DNA from: RYN-230 sp963704995
Lineage (GTDB): Bacteria > Actinomycetota > Actinomycetes > Streptosporangiales > Streptosporangiaceae
Direction: 5' to 3'
NCBI GenBank assembly: GCA_963704995.1
Contig: CAVPIM010000010.1
Location: 434,001 to 498,000, forward strand
Length of the DNA: 64,000 nt
Shown here: positions 1 to 9,130 of the stretch, piece after piece
How the letters are laid out: each line of letters starts with the position of its first letter
Position numbering within the stretch: position 1 is the first letter of the stretch
Program-made: the position numbers and the translations under genes
The notes under the pieces: generated by a model
Database searches by the model: none
What the model was told of the DNA's origin: nothing
Seen by the model: only the letters and a program-made list of their open reading frames with translations

Positions 1-425
1 CGGACGGGGACCCGGGACTGATCGAAAGCCTCATCGCCAACCTCATCGACAACGCCATCCGCCACAACCACCCCGACGGGCACGTCCAGATCACCACCCA
101 GACCTCCGGCACGCAGGTGACCCTTACGGTCACCAACAGCGGGCCAGTCGTCCCCGGCGACCAGATCCAGCGGCTCTTCCAGCCCTTCCAGAAGCTGGCG
201 CCCGATCGTAATGGCCGCCGTGACGGCTACGGTCTCGGCCTCGCCATCGTCAACGCCGTCACCCAAGCTCACCACGCCACCCTCACCACCAGCGCACGCC
301 CCGAAGGCGGCCTGTCCATCACCGTGCGGTTCGCGCACGTACCCGGCAGCCGCGGCTGCAGTACGGGCAGGGCATCTACGGATTCTTCTGCCACCACCGC
401 GGCAACCAGTTCGCCTCGGCGCTGA
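1..425 (+). pseudogene. Sensor histidine kinase, C-terminal ATPase domain (partial, 3' end disrupted)
   Basis: The gene enters from the left edge in frame 3. It shows an N-box (NLIDNAIRHN, near position 45), then a G-rich lid (GYGLGLAIV, near position 230), and reaches the typical end of a HATPase_c domain (EGGLSITVRF) near position 335. This is the ATP-binding half of a two-component kinase; the sensor and dimerisation parts lie outside the window. After about position 340 the reading becomes low-complexity Ser/Thr/Arg and runs to a stop at 423-425. The native C-terminus therefore appears to be replaced by flanking sequence of the IS66 remnant that follows. Alternative: an intact kinase with a short odd tail. 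Confidence 0.8.
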
Positions 426-1552
426 TGATGCCGATGACCGAGCGGTTCGCCGTCGGCATCCGCCGCTACATCGACACACCCAGGCTGGACCTGGTCGCGG
501 ATCCGCGGGATGCGCTGATCGCGGCGCAGGCGGAGCAGATCGCCGTGCTGGAGGCGCTGGTCGCTGACTTGCGGAAGCAGCTGGACGCGACCGAGCGGGC
601 AGGATCGCGCAACAGCGGGAACTCCTCAATGCCGCCGTCGTCGGATGACCTGCCGGGGCGGAAACCGCCCAGGAAGCAGCGGCGGGCGGCGGAGAGCGCG
701 GAGAAGAGGCGGGGGAAGCAGCCGGGCAGCCCGGGCACGTCGATGACGTGGAAGGTCCCGGACCGGACCGAGGATCACTACCCGGAGGGAAGCTGCTCCT
801 GCGGCCGTGACCTGGCGGACGCGGAGGACCTGGGCGTCACGCGGTCGTTTCAGCAGGAGGAGATCCCGGCCGCGCCGGCGGAGCGAGTGCAGCACGACCT
901 GCACGAGGCGAGATGCGCCTGCGGCCGGGCCCATGTGGCGGTCCGCCCGGCGGGCGTGCCGGATTCCGCCCTGTCCATCGGCCCGCGGCTGCGCGCCCTG
1001 GCGGTTTACCTGGTCGTCTTCCAGCACGTCCCGGTGGAGCGGTGCCGGCAGCTGATCGCCGACGTGTCCGGCGCTGCCGTCTCGGCCGGGTTCATCCACT
1101 CGTGCCTGCGGCAGGCCGCGAGGCTGGCCGCAGGGGTGGTGCGGCTGATCCGCACCCTGATCACCGCCGCGGCGGTCGCGGGGTTCGATGAGACGACGCT
1201 GCGGTCTGGGCGGCCGGGGAGAAGAAGTACGTCCACGGCGCGTTCACCGAGCAGTACTCCGCCTTCTGGCTGGGCACCCGCAGCCTGGACTCCATGCACG
1301 ACGCCGGGATCCTGCGCCGAGGACACCAGCGTCTGGCCCACGAACAACATCAGCGAGCGCGGCGTCCGCCCCCTGAAAACACAGCAGAAAATCTCCGGCC
1401 GCCTGGCAAGCGATGACGTCACCCAGGACCGCCTCGACATCAGAAGCTACATCGACACCGCCCGCAAGCACGGCAAGAACGCCATGGACGTCCTTCACGG
1501 CCTCATGCTCGGCAGGCCCTGGCGGCCGCCAGCACAGGCATTCTCCCCGTAA
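425..1552 (+). pseudogene. IS66-family transposase remnant 1 (internal deletion and frameshift)
   Basis: IS66 transposase with the N-terminal leucine-rich segment, the family motif NSGNSSMPPSSDD, two zinc-ribbon CxCG pairs (near 795 and 915) and the start of the DDE core (FDETTLR, near 1185). A frameshift follows near 1200. The other frame continues as core sequence (KKYVHGAFTEQYSAFWLGTR) to about 1310. The text then jumps directly to the C-terminal motif NNISERGVRPLKTQQKISG. About 150-200 residues of catalytic core, with the later acidic residues, are missing, so it cannot transpose. Open reading extends upstream of 425 to about 350. No terminal inverted repeats were identified. Confidence 0.85.
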
Positions 1553-1559
1553 CCACGGA

Positions 1560-1835
1560 GCAGAACCCGCGCTGCCTATCACTGCACGTGAATGGGCTGA
1601 ATGTTTACTCACCAGGGACTTCCGGGTTTCCCCGGACAACAACGGAACCGAGCGCGACATCCGCATGGCCAAGCTCAAGCAGAAAGTATCCGGATGCCTG
1701 CGGACCCTCGCCGGCGCCCGCCAATTCTGCGCCATCCGCAGCTATCTTTCCACCGCCGCCAAGCACGGCCTCAGTTTCTTCGACGCCCTCATCATGCTCG
1801 TCGAAGGCGAGCCCTGGACACCCACCGCCACCTGA
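1560..1835 (+). pseudogene. IS66-family transposase remnant 2 (C-terminal fragment only)
   Basis: In frame 3 the sequence reads as a second IS66 C-terminus: DFRVSPDNNGTERDIRMAKL, then KVSGCLRTLAGARQFCAIRS, a helical segment and EGEPWTPT before the stop at 1833-1835. It parallels the end of remnant 1 (NNISERGVRPLK...) but differs from it, so it comes from a different IS66 copy and is not a duplication of the first. It has no start or catalytic part. The two remnants lie head to tail, which suggests nested or repeated insertion followed by decay. Confidence 0.8.
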
Positions 1836-2153
1836 TCAAGACAATTCAGGCACCTGACCAGTTATCTTGGCCCGGACTCCACCTTCCAAATTCCGCCGAT
1901 TGCCGTGGCCACGGTAGCGAAAGTCCGATTAGGCAACAGGAAAACCTCCGGAAATGTCCAGCGGGAATCCGCTGACCCTCCGGCCCGGATTAGTAGACTG
2001 GGCCGGAACGGTGATCGGGTCAGGCCAGCGACCGTGACGGTGGGCATTAATTCCTATGGGGATTCGTACTTCCTGCTCTTATGGATATTCGTATGAAGTG
2101 GCCGCGGTAACGGCCTTTGGTGCATTACTCCTGGCCAGGGGGAGTGAGCTGTT
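1836..2153. other. Intergenic region upstream of the DUF4388-like gene
   Basis: No gene is supported here. The last 120 bases are AT-richer than the surroundings and hold a 14-bp direct repeat (see 2055-2093). A purine-rich stretch at 2137-2144 is the likely ribosome site of the next gene. Confidence 0.5.
2055..2093 (+). promoter_or_regulatory. 14-bp direct repeat, possible operator
   Basis: Two copies of TATGG(G/A)(G/T)ATTCGTA lie at 2055-2068 and 2080-2093, a 25-bp period with 12 of 14 identical bases, about 60 bp upstream of the next coding region. The spacing is between two and three helical turns. Regulator unknown. Confidence 0.4.
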
Positions 2154-3073
2154 CTGAGCACGCCAGCCGACACGCGGCCCGGCCCGCGGGTCACCGCCGT
2201 CCTGGAGAGCCTGGCCCTGCAGCGCGCCTCGGGCGCGCTGGAGATCGACGGGAACCCGTCCGGGGTCATCTACCTCGACCGGGGGCACATCACCGTGGCG
2301 GAGGCCTCATGGGTGCCTGATCTCACCGCCCGCCTGCGCGGGGCGCTCCCGGCGGCCCCGGGCATGGAGGCACTGCTATCCCGGGCGGGCCAGGCCGGTC
2401 ATGACCTCGGCACGGTGCTGCTGCGGCTCGGCTACCTCACCCGGGACCAACTCCAGGCCATCCTGCGATCGGTCGTGGTCAACGCCGTCATCACGCTGAC
2501 GGTGCCGCTGGCCGGGGACCCTGCCGTGACCGGCGTCCGGTTCGAGGCGCCGCGGGCGCACTGGGCCGCGGCCTACTCCCGGCTGCGGGTCGGCCCGGTG
2601 CGGGCGGAAGCGGCCGCCCGGGCGGAACAGATGGCCCGGGCCCGGCCGGTCCTCATGGCCCCGGTAGCGTTGTGTGATCTAGAGCGCGGCCCGGCCATGC
2701 TGACCCCGGAGCAATGGGCCATCGCCTGCATGATCGGCCCCGGGTCTTCGGCCCGGGATCTGGCCTGGCGGTGCGGGGTCGCGTTCTATGACGCGGTCGA
2801 GTGCGTGGCCCGCCTGGTCCAGGCGGGCCTGTGCACGCTACGCCCAGCAGAGGAGCCTGCCGTACCGGACGAGGAGACAGGCCAGCCGGGATCACCGCCG
2901 TACCCCGTACTGCTGCCGCGCCGCCACTGAAGGAAGCCCTGGCCCGGGAAGCGCTCCCGCGGCGCACATCACAGGGCTCCGCCGGGGCTGCCGGCCTGGG
3001 TGATGGGCCCACCTATGAGCCGCCGCCCCCGGAGGTACTCACCCGGGTGCTGGACGCGCTCCGCAAGCTCTGA
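2154..3073 (+). pseudogene. DUF4388/winged-helix-like protein with 3' frameshift
   Basis: The N-terminal half (SGALEIDGNPSGVIYLDRG...) resembles a DUF4388 domain. A helical segment follows (LGTVLLRLGYLTRDQLQAIL), then a winged-helix-like C-terminal part (LTPEQWAIACMIGPGSSARD). These are putative signalling or gliding-type regulatory proteins of actinomycetes. The first GTG (2295) would cut the DUF4388 domain in half. In-frame homology runs back to a CTG at 2154, with GGGGGAG 9-10 bp before it, just after an in-frame stop at 2145. The frame ends at 2930, but frame 2 continues with a plausible native tail (TYEPPPPEVLTRVLDALRKL) to 3073. A one-base frameshift near 2920 is therefore likely. If intact, the protein would be 211 aa from 2295 or about 258 aa from 2154. 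Confidence 0.6.
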
Positions 3074-3322
3074 GGCGCCCGGCTCAGGGAGCGCCGGTGC
3101 GCCGGGCCGGGGAGGCCTACGATCCCGGCTTGGCCGCGTGGCTGACCTTGGCGTGGCGGCGGCGCGGGGCAGGCCGGCGGATGGCCGGCCCGGGGCCGGC
3201 AGCCGGGGATCGAACAGCCAGCCGGCGTGCAGTTTCTGCTCGACCGCGCGGAACACGGGCGTGTCCGTGGGGTGGGACGCGGCGTCCCGGACCTCATAGG
3301 CCGGGTGATGGAGGGTAGCCAT
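2969..3322 (-). CDS. Small hypothetical protein (doubtful)
   Basis: A 117-codon minus-strand frame starting at an ATG at 3322. Its first 40 residues (ATLHHPAYEVRDAASHP..., AVEQKLHAGWLFDP) are rich in His, Tyr, Phe and Glu and look protein-like. The second half is Arg/Pro-rich and overlaps the tail of the plus-strand gene ending at 3073. There is no good ribosome site and no family is recognised. It could be only an N-terminal remnant or a shadow frame. Confidence 0.25.
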   Translation of the reverse strand: MATLHHPAYEVRDAASHPTDTPVFRAVEQKLHAGWLFDPRLPAPGRPSAGLPRAAATPRSATRPSRDRRPPRPGAPALPEPGASELAERVQHPGEYLRGRRLIGGPITQAGSPGGAL

Positions 3323-3444
3323 GCCCGCAGTACACCGTGCGCCGGGCCGCGGATCGAGCATGGAACGGCTCCCGCCAGCCTTCCCGAATCCGGGGCAGGC
3401 CGGCGCATCGGGGGACGGTCGGAGCCACCTGGGAGAATGCCGGC

Positions 3445-4702
3445 GTGCCTCGCCATCTTCGCGGACTGTTCCGCGCCCTGCCTGCCGAGGTGGCCATCCT
3501 GACGGCGATCTCCTTCACGGTCGCGCTCGGCTTCGGGATCGTCGCCCCGGATATCCCGGCGTTCGCCCGCCACTTCGGGGTGAGCACCGCATCGGCGGCC
3601 GGCGTGGTCAGTGCGTTCGCCCTGCTGCGCGTGCTGGGGGCGCTGCCCGCCGGCCGGCTGGTGGACCGCTTCGGCGAGCACCGGGTGATGGCGGCCGGTA
3701 TCGCCATCGTCGCGGCCAGCAGCATCCTGGCCGGCTTCTCCGGGTCGTTCGTGCAGCTCATCGTGCTGCGCGGGATCGGCGGCCTGGGCTCGGCAATGTT
3801 CAGTGTCAGCGCCCAGACCCTGTTGCTGGTCAGCGTGCCGCACGATCAGCGGGGCCGGGCCAGTGGCCTGTTCTCGGGCGGGTTCCTCGTGGGCGGCATC
3901 AGCGGCCCGGCGATCGGCGGGCTGCTCGCGGCCTGGTCGCTGCGGGCCCCGTTCTTCATCTACGGCGGCATGCTCATCGTCCCGGCGGTCATCGCCGCGG
4001 TGGTCCTGCGCGACCCGCCCGGGCAGGATTCCCGCGGCCGGGCCCGGGCCGCCCGGCCGTGGGCCGGGATCGCCCGCGCGCTGCGGAGCCGGGCCTACCG
4101 CGCCGCGGCGGCCGCGAACCTGGCGGACGGTTTCGGCGCCGTGGGGGTACGGAGCGCCATCGTGCCGCTGTTCGTCCGCGACTCCCTGCACCAGGTCGGC
4201 GGTGTGGACGGGCATCGGGTTCCTCGTGGTCGCCGTGCTGAACGCCGCGGTGCTGCTGCCCGCCGGCTGGGCGGCCGACCGGCTGGGCCGGCGGCCGGTC
4301 ATCATCACCGGCTGCTCGGTATCGGCAGGCGGCATGGTCATGCTCGCGCTGCTGCCGGGGGTCGGCGGGTACCTGGCCGCGGTGGCCGTGCTCGGCCTCG
4401 GATCGGGGCTGCTCGACGTCGCGCCCGCGGCCATGATCGGCGACATCCTCGACGGCCAGGGCGGCACGGTGGTCGCGTCGTACCAGATGGCCGGGGACGC
4501 CGGTACCGTCGCCGGGCCGGTGACGGCCGGCTACCTGGTGGACACGGTCTCCTACGGCGCTGCCTTCGGGCTGGCCGCCGGCGTCCTCGGGCTGGCCGCC
4601 GTCCTCGGGTTCCTCGCCCCGGAAACCCGGCCGGCGGCCGCCGGTGCGGCCGCGGCCGAGCCGGTACGCACCCGCCAGAATTGGCAGGCCGGCCGCGAGT
4701 AG
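3445..4702 (+). pseudogene. MFS transporter with one frameshift
   Basis: Major facilitator superfamily protein of about 418 aa. The start is the GTG at 3445 behind GGGAG at 3431. Hydrophobic segments begin with VAILTAISFTVALGFGIVAP, and the loop 2-3 motif reads GRLVDRFGEHRVM. The frame breaks at about 4200: reading shifts from frame 1 (DSLHQVGG) to frame 2 (SAVWTGIGFLVVAVLNAAVL, then GWAADRLGRRPVIITG) and ends at 4702. Removing one base (an apparent extra G near 4198) restores a normal 12-helix transporter. The substrate is not predictable. Whether this is a real mutation or a sequencing error cannot be decided here. Confidence 0.75.
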
Positions 4703-4731
4703 AAGGCCGGTCCCGGGACACCTGTCCGGCC

Positions 4732-4980
4732 ATGACGACATCGAGCGAGTACGCGGGGCCCCCGGCCCAGGCTGACCCGGCCGGGATGAGCCTGCAGACC
4801 GACGAGGCCAAGGCCACCGTCGCGGAGATCAAGGCCGAGAACGAGGCCCTCAAAGAGGCCGACCTGGCCGCGGAGGCCCAGGCCGAGGCGGCCGCCGAGC
4901 AGGCCAGGCAGCTGGCCGAGGTGACAGGCGAAGTGCTTGAAGAGCTGAAGGAAATGAACGAGGGAGCCAGCCCGGCCTGA
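4732..4980 (+). CDS. Small Ala/Glu-rich coiled-coil protein
   Basis: An 82-aa acidic, Ala/Glu/Lys-rich protein starting at the ATG at 4732. After about 20 disordered residues, residues 22-75 (TVAEIKAENEALKEADLAAE and on) form a continuous predicted helix with heptad character. There are no membrane segments or cysteines. It lies 30 bp after the MFS gene and just before the tRNA-Lys on the other strand. Function unknown. The regular third-position GC and clear stop support coding. Confidence 0.55.
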   Translation: MTTSSEYAGPPAQADPAGMSLQTDEAKATVAEIKAENEALKEADLAAEAQAEAAAEQARQLAEVTGEVLEELKEMNEGASPA

Positions 4981-5029
4981 TCAGCAGGCCCGGCCGGGCC
5001 CGGGGACGAGCGAACTAACGCAGCGGGGC

Positions 5030-5104
5030 TGGTGGGGCGCCTGGGGCTCGAACCCAGAACCGACGGATTAAAAGTCCGCTGCTCTACCATTGAGCTAACG
5101 CCCC
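5030..5104 (-). tRNA. tRNA-Lys (anticodon UUU)
   Basis: The reverse complement folds as a 72-nt cloverleaf: acceptor GGGGCGU/GCGCCCC, D arm GCUC...GAGC, anticodon loop CUUUUAA, T arm CUGGG-UUCGAGC-CCCAG, discriminator A. The CCA end is encoded (TGG on the plus strand at 5030-5032). Confidence 0.95.
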
Positions 5105-5187
5105 GGGACCGGCCAGGCCGGCACCGTCGGACGAAGCGTACCGACTGCAGCGGTGATCCGCGTAGCGGCGGCCGCCCCGGGACCGGG

Positions 5188-6295
5188 TCAGGCTCGCGGG
5201 CGGAAGGGCGGGATCGGCTCCTGCGGATGGCGCCGCGGGCCGGACCAGAGCGCCGGGACCGCGTCGACGGCCCTGGCCACCGCGTAGGCGGCCTGCTCGT
5301 AGTTGACCCGCCAGCCGACGAAGTCCGGCCAGGCGTCGGCGGGCGTGCGCTCGACCGGGAAGTTCACCTTGTGCAGCGTCGCGATCCCCTCCAGGAACTC
5401 CTGGTAGGTCAGGCTGATGCCCAGGCTCGGATCGGGCATCTCCGGCACGGCCAGGCCCATGGCCCGGGCCACCTCGGTGAAGCACTGGAACCCGCCGCGC
5501 AGGCACAGCCGGGCCGCCACGGTCGGTGCCGCCTCCGGGGACAGGGCCAGGTACATGGCGGCCGAGTCCAGCACCGCGAGCAGCGCGGTCACCCAGGAAG
5601 ACAGCGGCCTGGGGGAGCGGAACCGGACCAGCGGCAGGTAGGTCGTGTGGCTCTCGGCGATGTCGGCCGCCCAGCGCTCCCACTGGTCATACAGATCCGG
5701 CAGGGTGTTGATCGTGGACGCGCCCGAGCCCAGCGCGTAGTGCGTGCGGGCCAGCAGTTCCGGGCCCCACGAGGGCACGCCGGCCCGCGCGTTCAGCAGC
5801 GCGACGTCCGTCTCCCGCCGGTTGAACGCCGAGTACAGGGTGGGCAGGTAGGCGATCTGCAGGGTCAGCGTGGTCAGCCCGATCAGCCCGGCCGCGCCCT
5901 GGATCGCGCGGCCGGCCGCCGCCGGACACCGAGGAGTCGCCGATGAACCAGAAGGCCGGGCCCGCGTCATCGAAGGACAGCGTCACCCCGCCGGGGATGA
6001 AGGGCCACAGCAGCAGGGTGAACCCGACGTAGGCCACGGCCAGCCAGGCCAGCAGCTGGCAGATCAGCAGCGTGGCCGCCTCGGCGGCCAGGATCCGGTC
6101 CCGCCGGCGGTATTTCCGGGCCGGGGCGGTCAGCAGCTGGAACCCGGCGTGCACCAGCCGGTCCACCCAGATCATCAGCCGCCCGCCGACCGGCCGCGGC
6201 ACGATCAGCGTCCCGACCAGGCTGATGCAGTCGATGACCACCAGGAACAGCCCGGCGGTGGCGGCGATGTAGCGCACGTACAGCGGCACCATCAT
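5188..6295 (-). pseudogene. Membrane protein, ion-channel-like, frameshifted in the pore region
   Basis: The N-terminal frame (from the ATG at 6295) has three or four hydrophobic segments (LFLVVIDCISLVGTLIV; LLICQLLAWLAVAYVGFTLL) and reaches FWFIGDSSVS near 5940. The protein then continues in another frame as AIQGAAGLIGLTTLTLQIAY, followed by a cytoplasmic domain of about 220 residues ending at 5188. The layout of two helices around GDSSV resembles a two-helix potassium-channel pore, but the expected selectivity segment after GSSV is missing and the frame shifts there. The product is therefore probably non-functional, or the sequence carries an error. The channel assignment is inference. Confidence 0.6.
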
Positions 6296-6306
6296 GACCG
6301 GCCCCG

Positions 6307-6612
6307 CTAGGCCGGCGCGTCGATCGGGACCAGGGCCGCGACGTCCGGGTGCCGCGCCAGCCAGGCCCGCGCGAACGGGCAGGCCGGCACGATGGTCAGC
6401 CCCTGGCCGGCCGCGTACCCGACCGCCGCGCGGACCAGCTGGCCGCCGACGCCGTGGCCTTCCAGCGTCTCCGGCACGCCGGTATGCAGGAGGACCATCC
6501 GTTCGCCGCGGCGCCGGTACACAAGCTCCGCAACGGAACCGCCCGCGCGGTACTCGAACACGCTGCGGCCTGGGTCGTGGGTTACCTGCGGTGAGTCGAT
6601 CACGCGGTCCAT
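6307..6612 (-). CDS. GNAT-type N-acetyltransferase, small YjdJ-like form
   Basis: A 101-aa protein matching the short acetyltransferase family (PF14542 type). It has a beta meander (FEYRAGGSVAELVYRRRGER), the acetyl-CoA loop as EGHGVGGQLVRAAVGYA (the variant of R/Q-x-x-G-x-G/A), and a final YAAGQGLTIVPACPFARAWL segment with the conserved C-P-(F/Y)-A-R-x-W/Y. Substrate unknown. It lies just upstream of and divergent from the transketolase-like gene and 11 bp from the membrane protein start. Confidence 0.85.
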   Translation of the reverse strand: MDRVIDSPQVTHDPGRSVFEYRAGGSVAELVYRRRGERMVLLHTGVPETLEGHGVGGQLVRAAVGYAAGQGLTIVPACPFARAWLARHPDVAALVPIDAPA

Positions 6613-6689
6613 CGTCTCAGGACGGGACTGGCCCGTGCGGGGCGGGAATGCGAAGCTGGCCGGACCAGCACGTCACCTGGGGTGGAGTC

Positions 6690-9098
6690 ATGACCGTGAG
6701 CAGTGCCGAGCAGGCCGACCTGGACGTTCTCGCCGGGATCCAGCAGCGGGTCCTGTGGCTGGCGACCCGGATCGTGGACGCGGCCAACCACGACCGCGAC
6801 ACCGGGGACGGCGTCAAGGTGGGCGGCCACCAGGCCTCCAGCGCCAGCCTGGTCAGCGCGATGACCGCGCTGTACTTCGCGTACCTGGACGCCCCGGACA
6901 AGGTCAGCGTGAAGCCGCACGCGTCCCCGGTGTATCACGCGATCCAGTACCTGCTCGGCAACCTGGACCGTGGCTACCTGCCGTCGCTGCGCGCCTTCGG
7001 CGGCCTGCAGGCCTATCCGAGCCGGACCAAGGACCCGGACGGCCCCGACTTCTCCACCGGGTCGGTCGGGCTGGGCGCGGCCGCGCCGCTGTTCGCCGCC
7101 GCGGCCCGGCGGTACGTGGACGCCCATTTCGGCCCCCGGCCGCGCAGCCGGTTCGTTTCCCTGATCGGCGACGCCGAGCTGGACGAGGGCAACATCTGGG
7201 AAGCGGTCGCCGAGTCCGCCACCGACGGGCTCGGCAACGTCATGTGGATCGTGGACCTGAACCGCCAGTCGCTGGACCGGGTGGTGCCCGGGATGCGGAT
7301 CGCCCAGTGGGAGCAGCAGTTCACCGCGGCCGGGTGGCACGTGGTGGAGGCCAAGTACGGCGCGGAGCTCCAGCAGGCCTTCGAGCGGCCCGGCGGCGCC
7401 GCGCTGCGCGACTGGATCGACGCCCTGCCCAACGAGCACTACCAGTCGCTGTTCGGCCTGGCCCCGGCCGATGTCCGGGCCCGCTTCCTGGACGGCGCGC
7501 CGGAGGAGGTGTCCGGGTTCTGCGCCGGCCTGGCCGACGACGAGCTGGCGCCCCTGGTCACCGACCTGGCCGGGCATGACCTGCGCTCGCTGCTCGGCGC
7601 GTTCGCCGCCTGCGACGCGGAGAAGGACCGGCCGAGCGTGGTCTTCGCGTACACGGTCAAGGGCTGGGGCCTGCCGATCGCCGGCAACCCGCGCAACCAC
7701 TCGGCGCTGCTCACCACGAGCCAGGTGGACGAGATGCGGGCCCGGCTGGGGCTGACCGCGGACACCGAATGGGACCGCTTCGACCCGATGACGCCGGCCG
7801 GCCAGTGGGCGGCCGCGCGGCGTGAGCACCTGGCCCGGGCACCCCGGTCGGCGCGGCCCGCCGTGACCGTGCCCGAGGCCACGGGCCTGCGCACCAGCCG
7901 GCCGCTGTCCACCCAGGAGGCCTTCGGCCGGATCCTGGTCAACCTGTCCCGGGACCAGGCCGTGGCGCCCTACCTGGTCACCACGGCGCCCGACGTGGCC
8001 ACCTCGACGAACCTGGCCGGCTTCATCAACCGCACCAGGGTGTTCAGCCCGGACGTGCGCCGGTCGTGGAGCGAGGACACCGTGCTGAAGTGGGCTGAGG
8101 GCCCGGATGGCCACCACATCGAGCTGGGCATCAGCGAGATGAACCTGTTCCTGCTGCTCGGCCAGCTCGGCCTGGCCTGGGACCTGTCCGACCAGCCGCT
8201 GCTGCCGGTCGGCACGGTCTACGACCCGTTCGTGCTGCGCGGCCTGGACGCGTTCATCTACTCGGTGTACTCCGGCGCCCGGTTCATCGTGGCCGGCACC
8301 CCGTCCGGGATCACCCTGGCCCCGGAGGGCGGCGCGCACCAGTCCACCATCACGCCCTCGGTCGGCCTGGAGCTGCCCGGCGTCACGTTCATCGAGCCCG
8401 CCTACGCGACCGCGCTGGACTGGCTGCTGTGCGGGGCGCTGCAGGGCATCGCCACCGCGAACGCGGCCGCGCTCGGGCCGACCCGGGACGGGACGCCGGT
8501 CATGGAGGACGGCTCGTACTATTTCCGGCTCACCACCCGGGGGCTTGACCAGCGGCCGTTCCAGGCGGCCCGGGACCGGCTCGGCGACGCGGTGCTGCGC
8601 CGCCAGGTCCTGGCGGGCGCCTACCGGCTGGTCAACGCAGGCCCGCCCGCGGACGGCACCCCGATGGTTCACCTGGCCGGCTGCGGGGCGGTGCTGCCCG
8701 AGGTACTGGCCGCCGCGGCTGAGCTGGCTGAGGAGGGCATCGCCGCGAACGTGGTGGACGTCACCTCCGCGGACCGGCTCTACCGGGCCTGGCAGCGGAC
8801 GCTGCGCCAGGGGGTGCGTACCGCCACCGTGCCATCCATCCCCGGCGCGCTGCGCAGTTCGTTCGGCGGCGGGGCGTCCGGCGGCGGGGCGTCCGGCGGC
8901 CGGGTGCCGGTCGTCACCGTGCACGACGCGGCCTCGCACACGCTGAGCTGGCTGGGCTCGGCCCTGGGCGTGCCCGCGGTCAGCCTGGGCGTGGACGGTT
9001 TCGGCCAGTCCGGCGCGGTCAGCGACCTGTACCGGGCGCACGACCTGGATCCCGGCTCCATCGTCAACGCCGCCCTGGCCGCCCTCTCACTCGGGTAA
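6690..9098 (+). CDS. Transketolase-like / pyruvate dehydrogenase E1-like thiamine enzyme
   Basis: An 802-aa thiamine-diphosphate enzyme starting at the ATG at 6690 (GGTGGAG at 6681). Residues 55-90 hold HASPVYHAIQYLLG. The TPP/Mg motif is GDAELDEGNIWEAV...N (near residues 160-190). The pyrimidine-binding and C-terminal transketolase-type domains follow (ELGISEMNLFLLLGQLGLAW; ITLAPEGGAHQS). The length and sequence fit the actinobacterial single-chain 2-oxoacid-dehydrogenase-E1/transketolase-like group rather than classic transketolase (about 700 aa). No E2 or E3 partner is adjacent, so the physiological substrate is open. A 15-bp tandem duplication at 8866-8895 adds a Gly/Ala/Ser linker (GGGASGGGASGG) between domains. 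Confidence 0.85.
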   Translation: MTVSSAEQADLDVLAGIQQRVLWLATRIVDAANHDRDTGDGVKVGGHQASSASLVSAMTALYFAYLDAPDKVSVKPHASPVYHAIQYLLGNLDRGYLPSLRAFGGLQAYPSRTKDPDGPDFSTGSVGLGAAAPLFAAAARRYVDAHFGPRPRSRFVSLIGDAELDEGNIWEAVAESATDGLGNVMWIVDLNRQSLDRVVPGMRIAQWEQQFTAAGWHVVEAKYGAELQQAFERPGGAALRDWIDALPNEHYQSLFGLAPADVRARFLDGAPEEVSGFCAGLADDELAPLVTDLAGHDLRSLLGAFAACDAEKDRPSVVFAYTVKGWGLPIAGNPRNHSALLTTSQVDEMRARLGLTADTEWDRFDPMTPAGQWAAARREHLARAPRSARPAVTVPEATGLRTSRPLSTQEAFGRILVNLSRDQAVAPYLVTTAPDVATSTNLAGFINRTRVFSPDVRRSWSEDTVLKWAEGPDGHHIELGISEMNLFLLLGQLGLAWDLSDQPLLPVGTVYDPFVLRGLDAFIYSVYSGARFIVAGTPSGITLAPEGGAHQSTITPSVGLELPGVTFIEPAYATALDWLLCGALQGIATANAAALGPTRDGTPVMEDGSYYFRLTTRGLDQRPFQAARDRLGDAVLRRQVLAGAYRLVNAGPPADGTPMVHLAGCGAVLPEVLAAAAELAEEGIAANVVDVTSADRLYRAWQRTLRQGVRTATVPSIPGALRSSFGGGASGGGASGGRVPVVTVHDAASHTLSWLGSALGVPAVSLGVDGFGQSGAVSDLYRAHDLDPGSIVNAALAALSLG
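8866..8895 (+). repeat. 15-bp tandem repeat inside the transketolase-like gene
   Basis: Two exact copies of GCGGCGGGGCGTCCG, in frame, encoding GGGAS repeats in a presumed interdomain linker. Confidence 0.8.
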
Positions 9099-9130
9099 GC
9101 CCCGGCCGCTCGACGGCCCCGCTACGTGGG

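Noticed and set aside
3013..4467. 484-codon minus-strand frame opposite the MFS gene
   Set aside because: Antisense of a transporter with clear helices; low-complexity Arg/Pro/Asp text.
6600..9041. 813-codon minus-strand open frame opposite the transketolase-like gene
   Set aside because: It mirrors a strongly supported plus-strand enzyme. Its composition is His/Arg/Gln/Gly-rich with no family features, as expected of an antisense frame in high-GC DNA.
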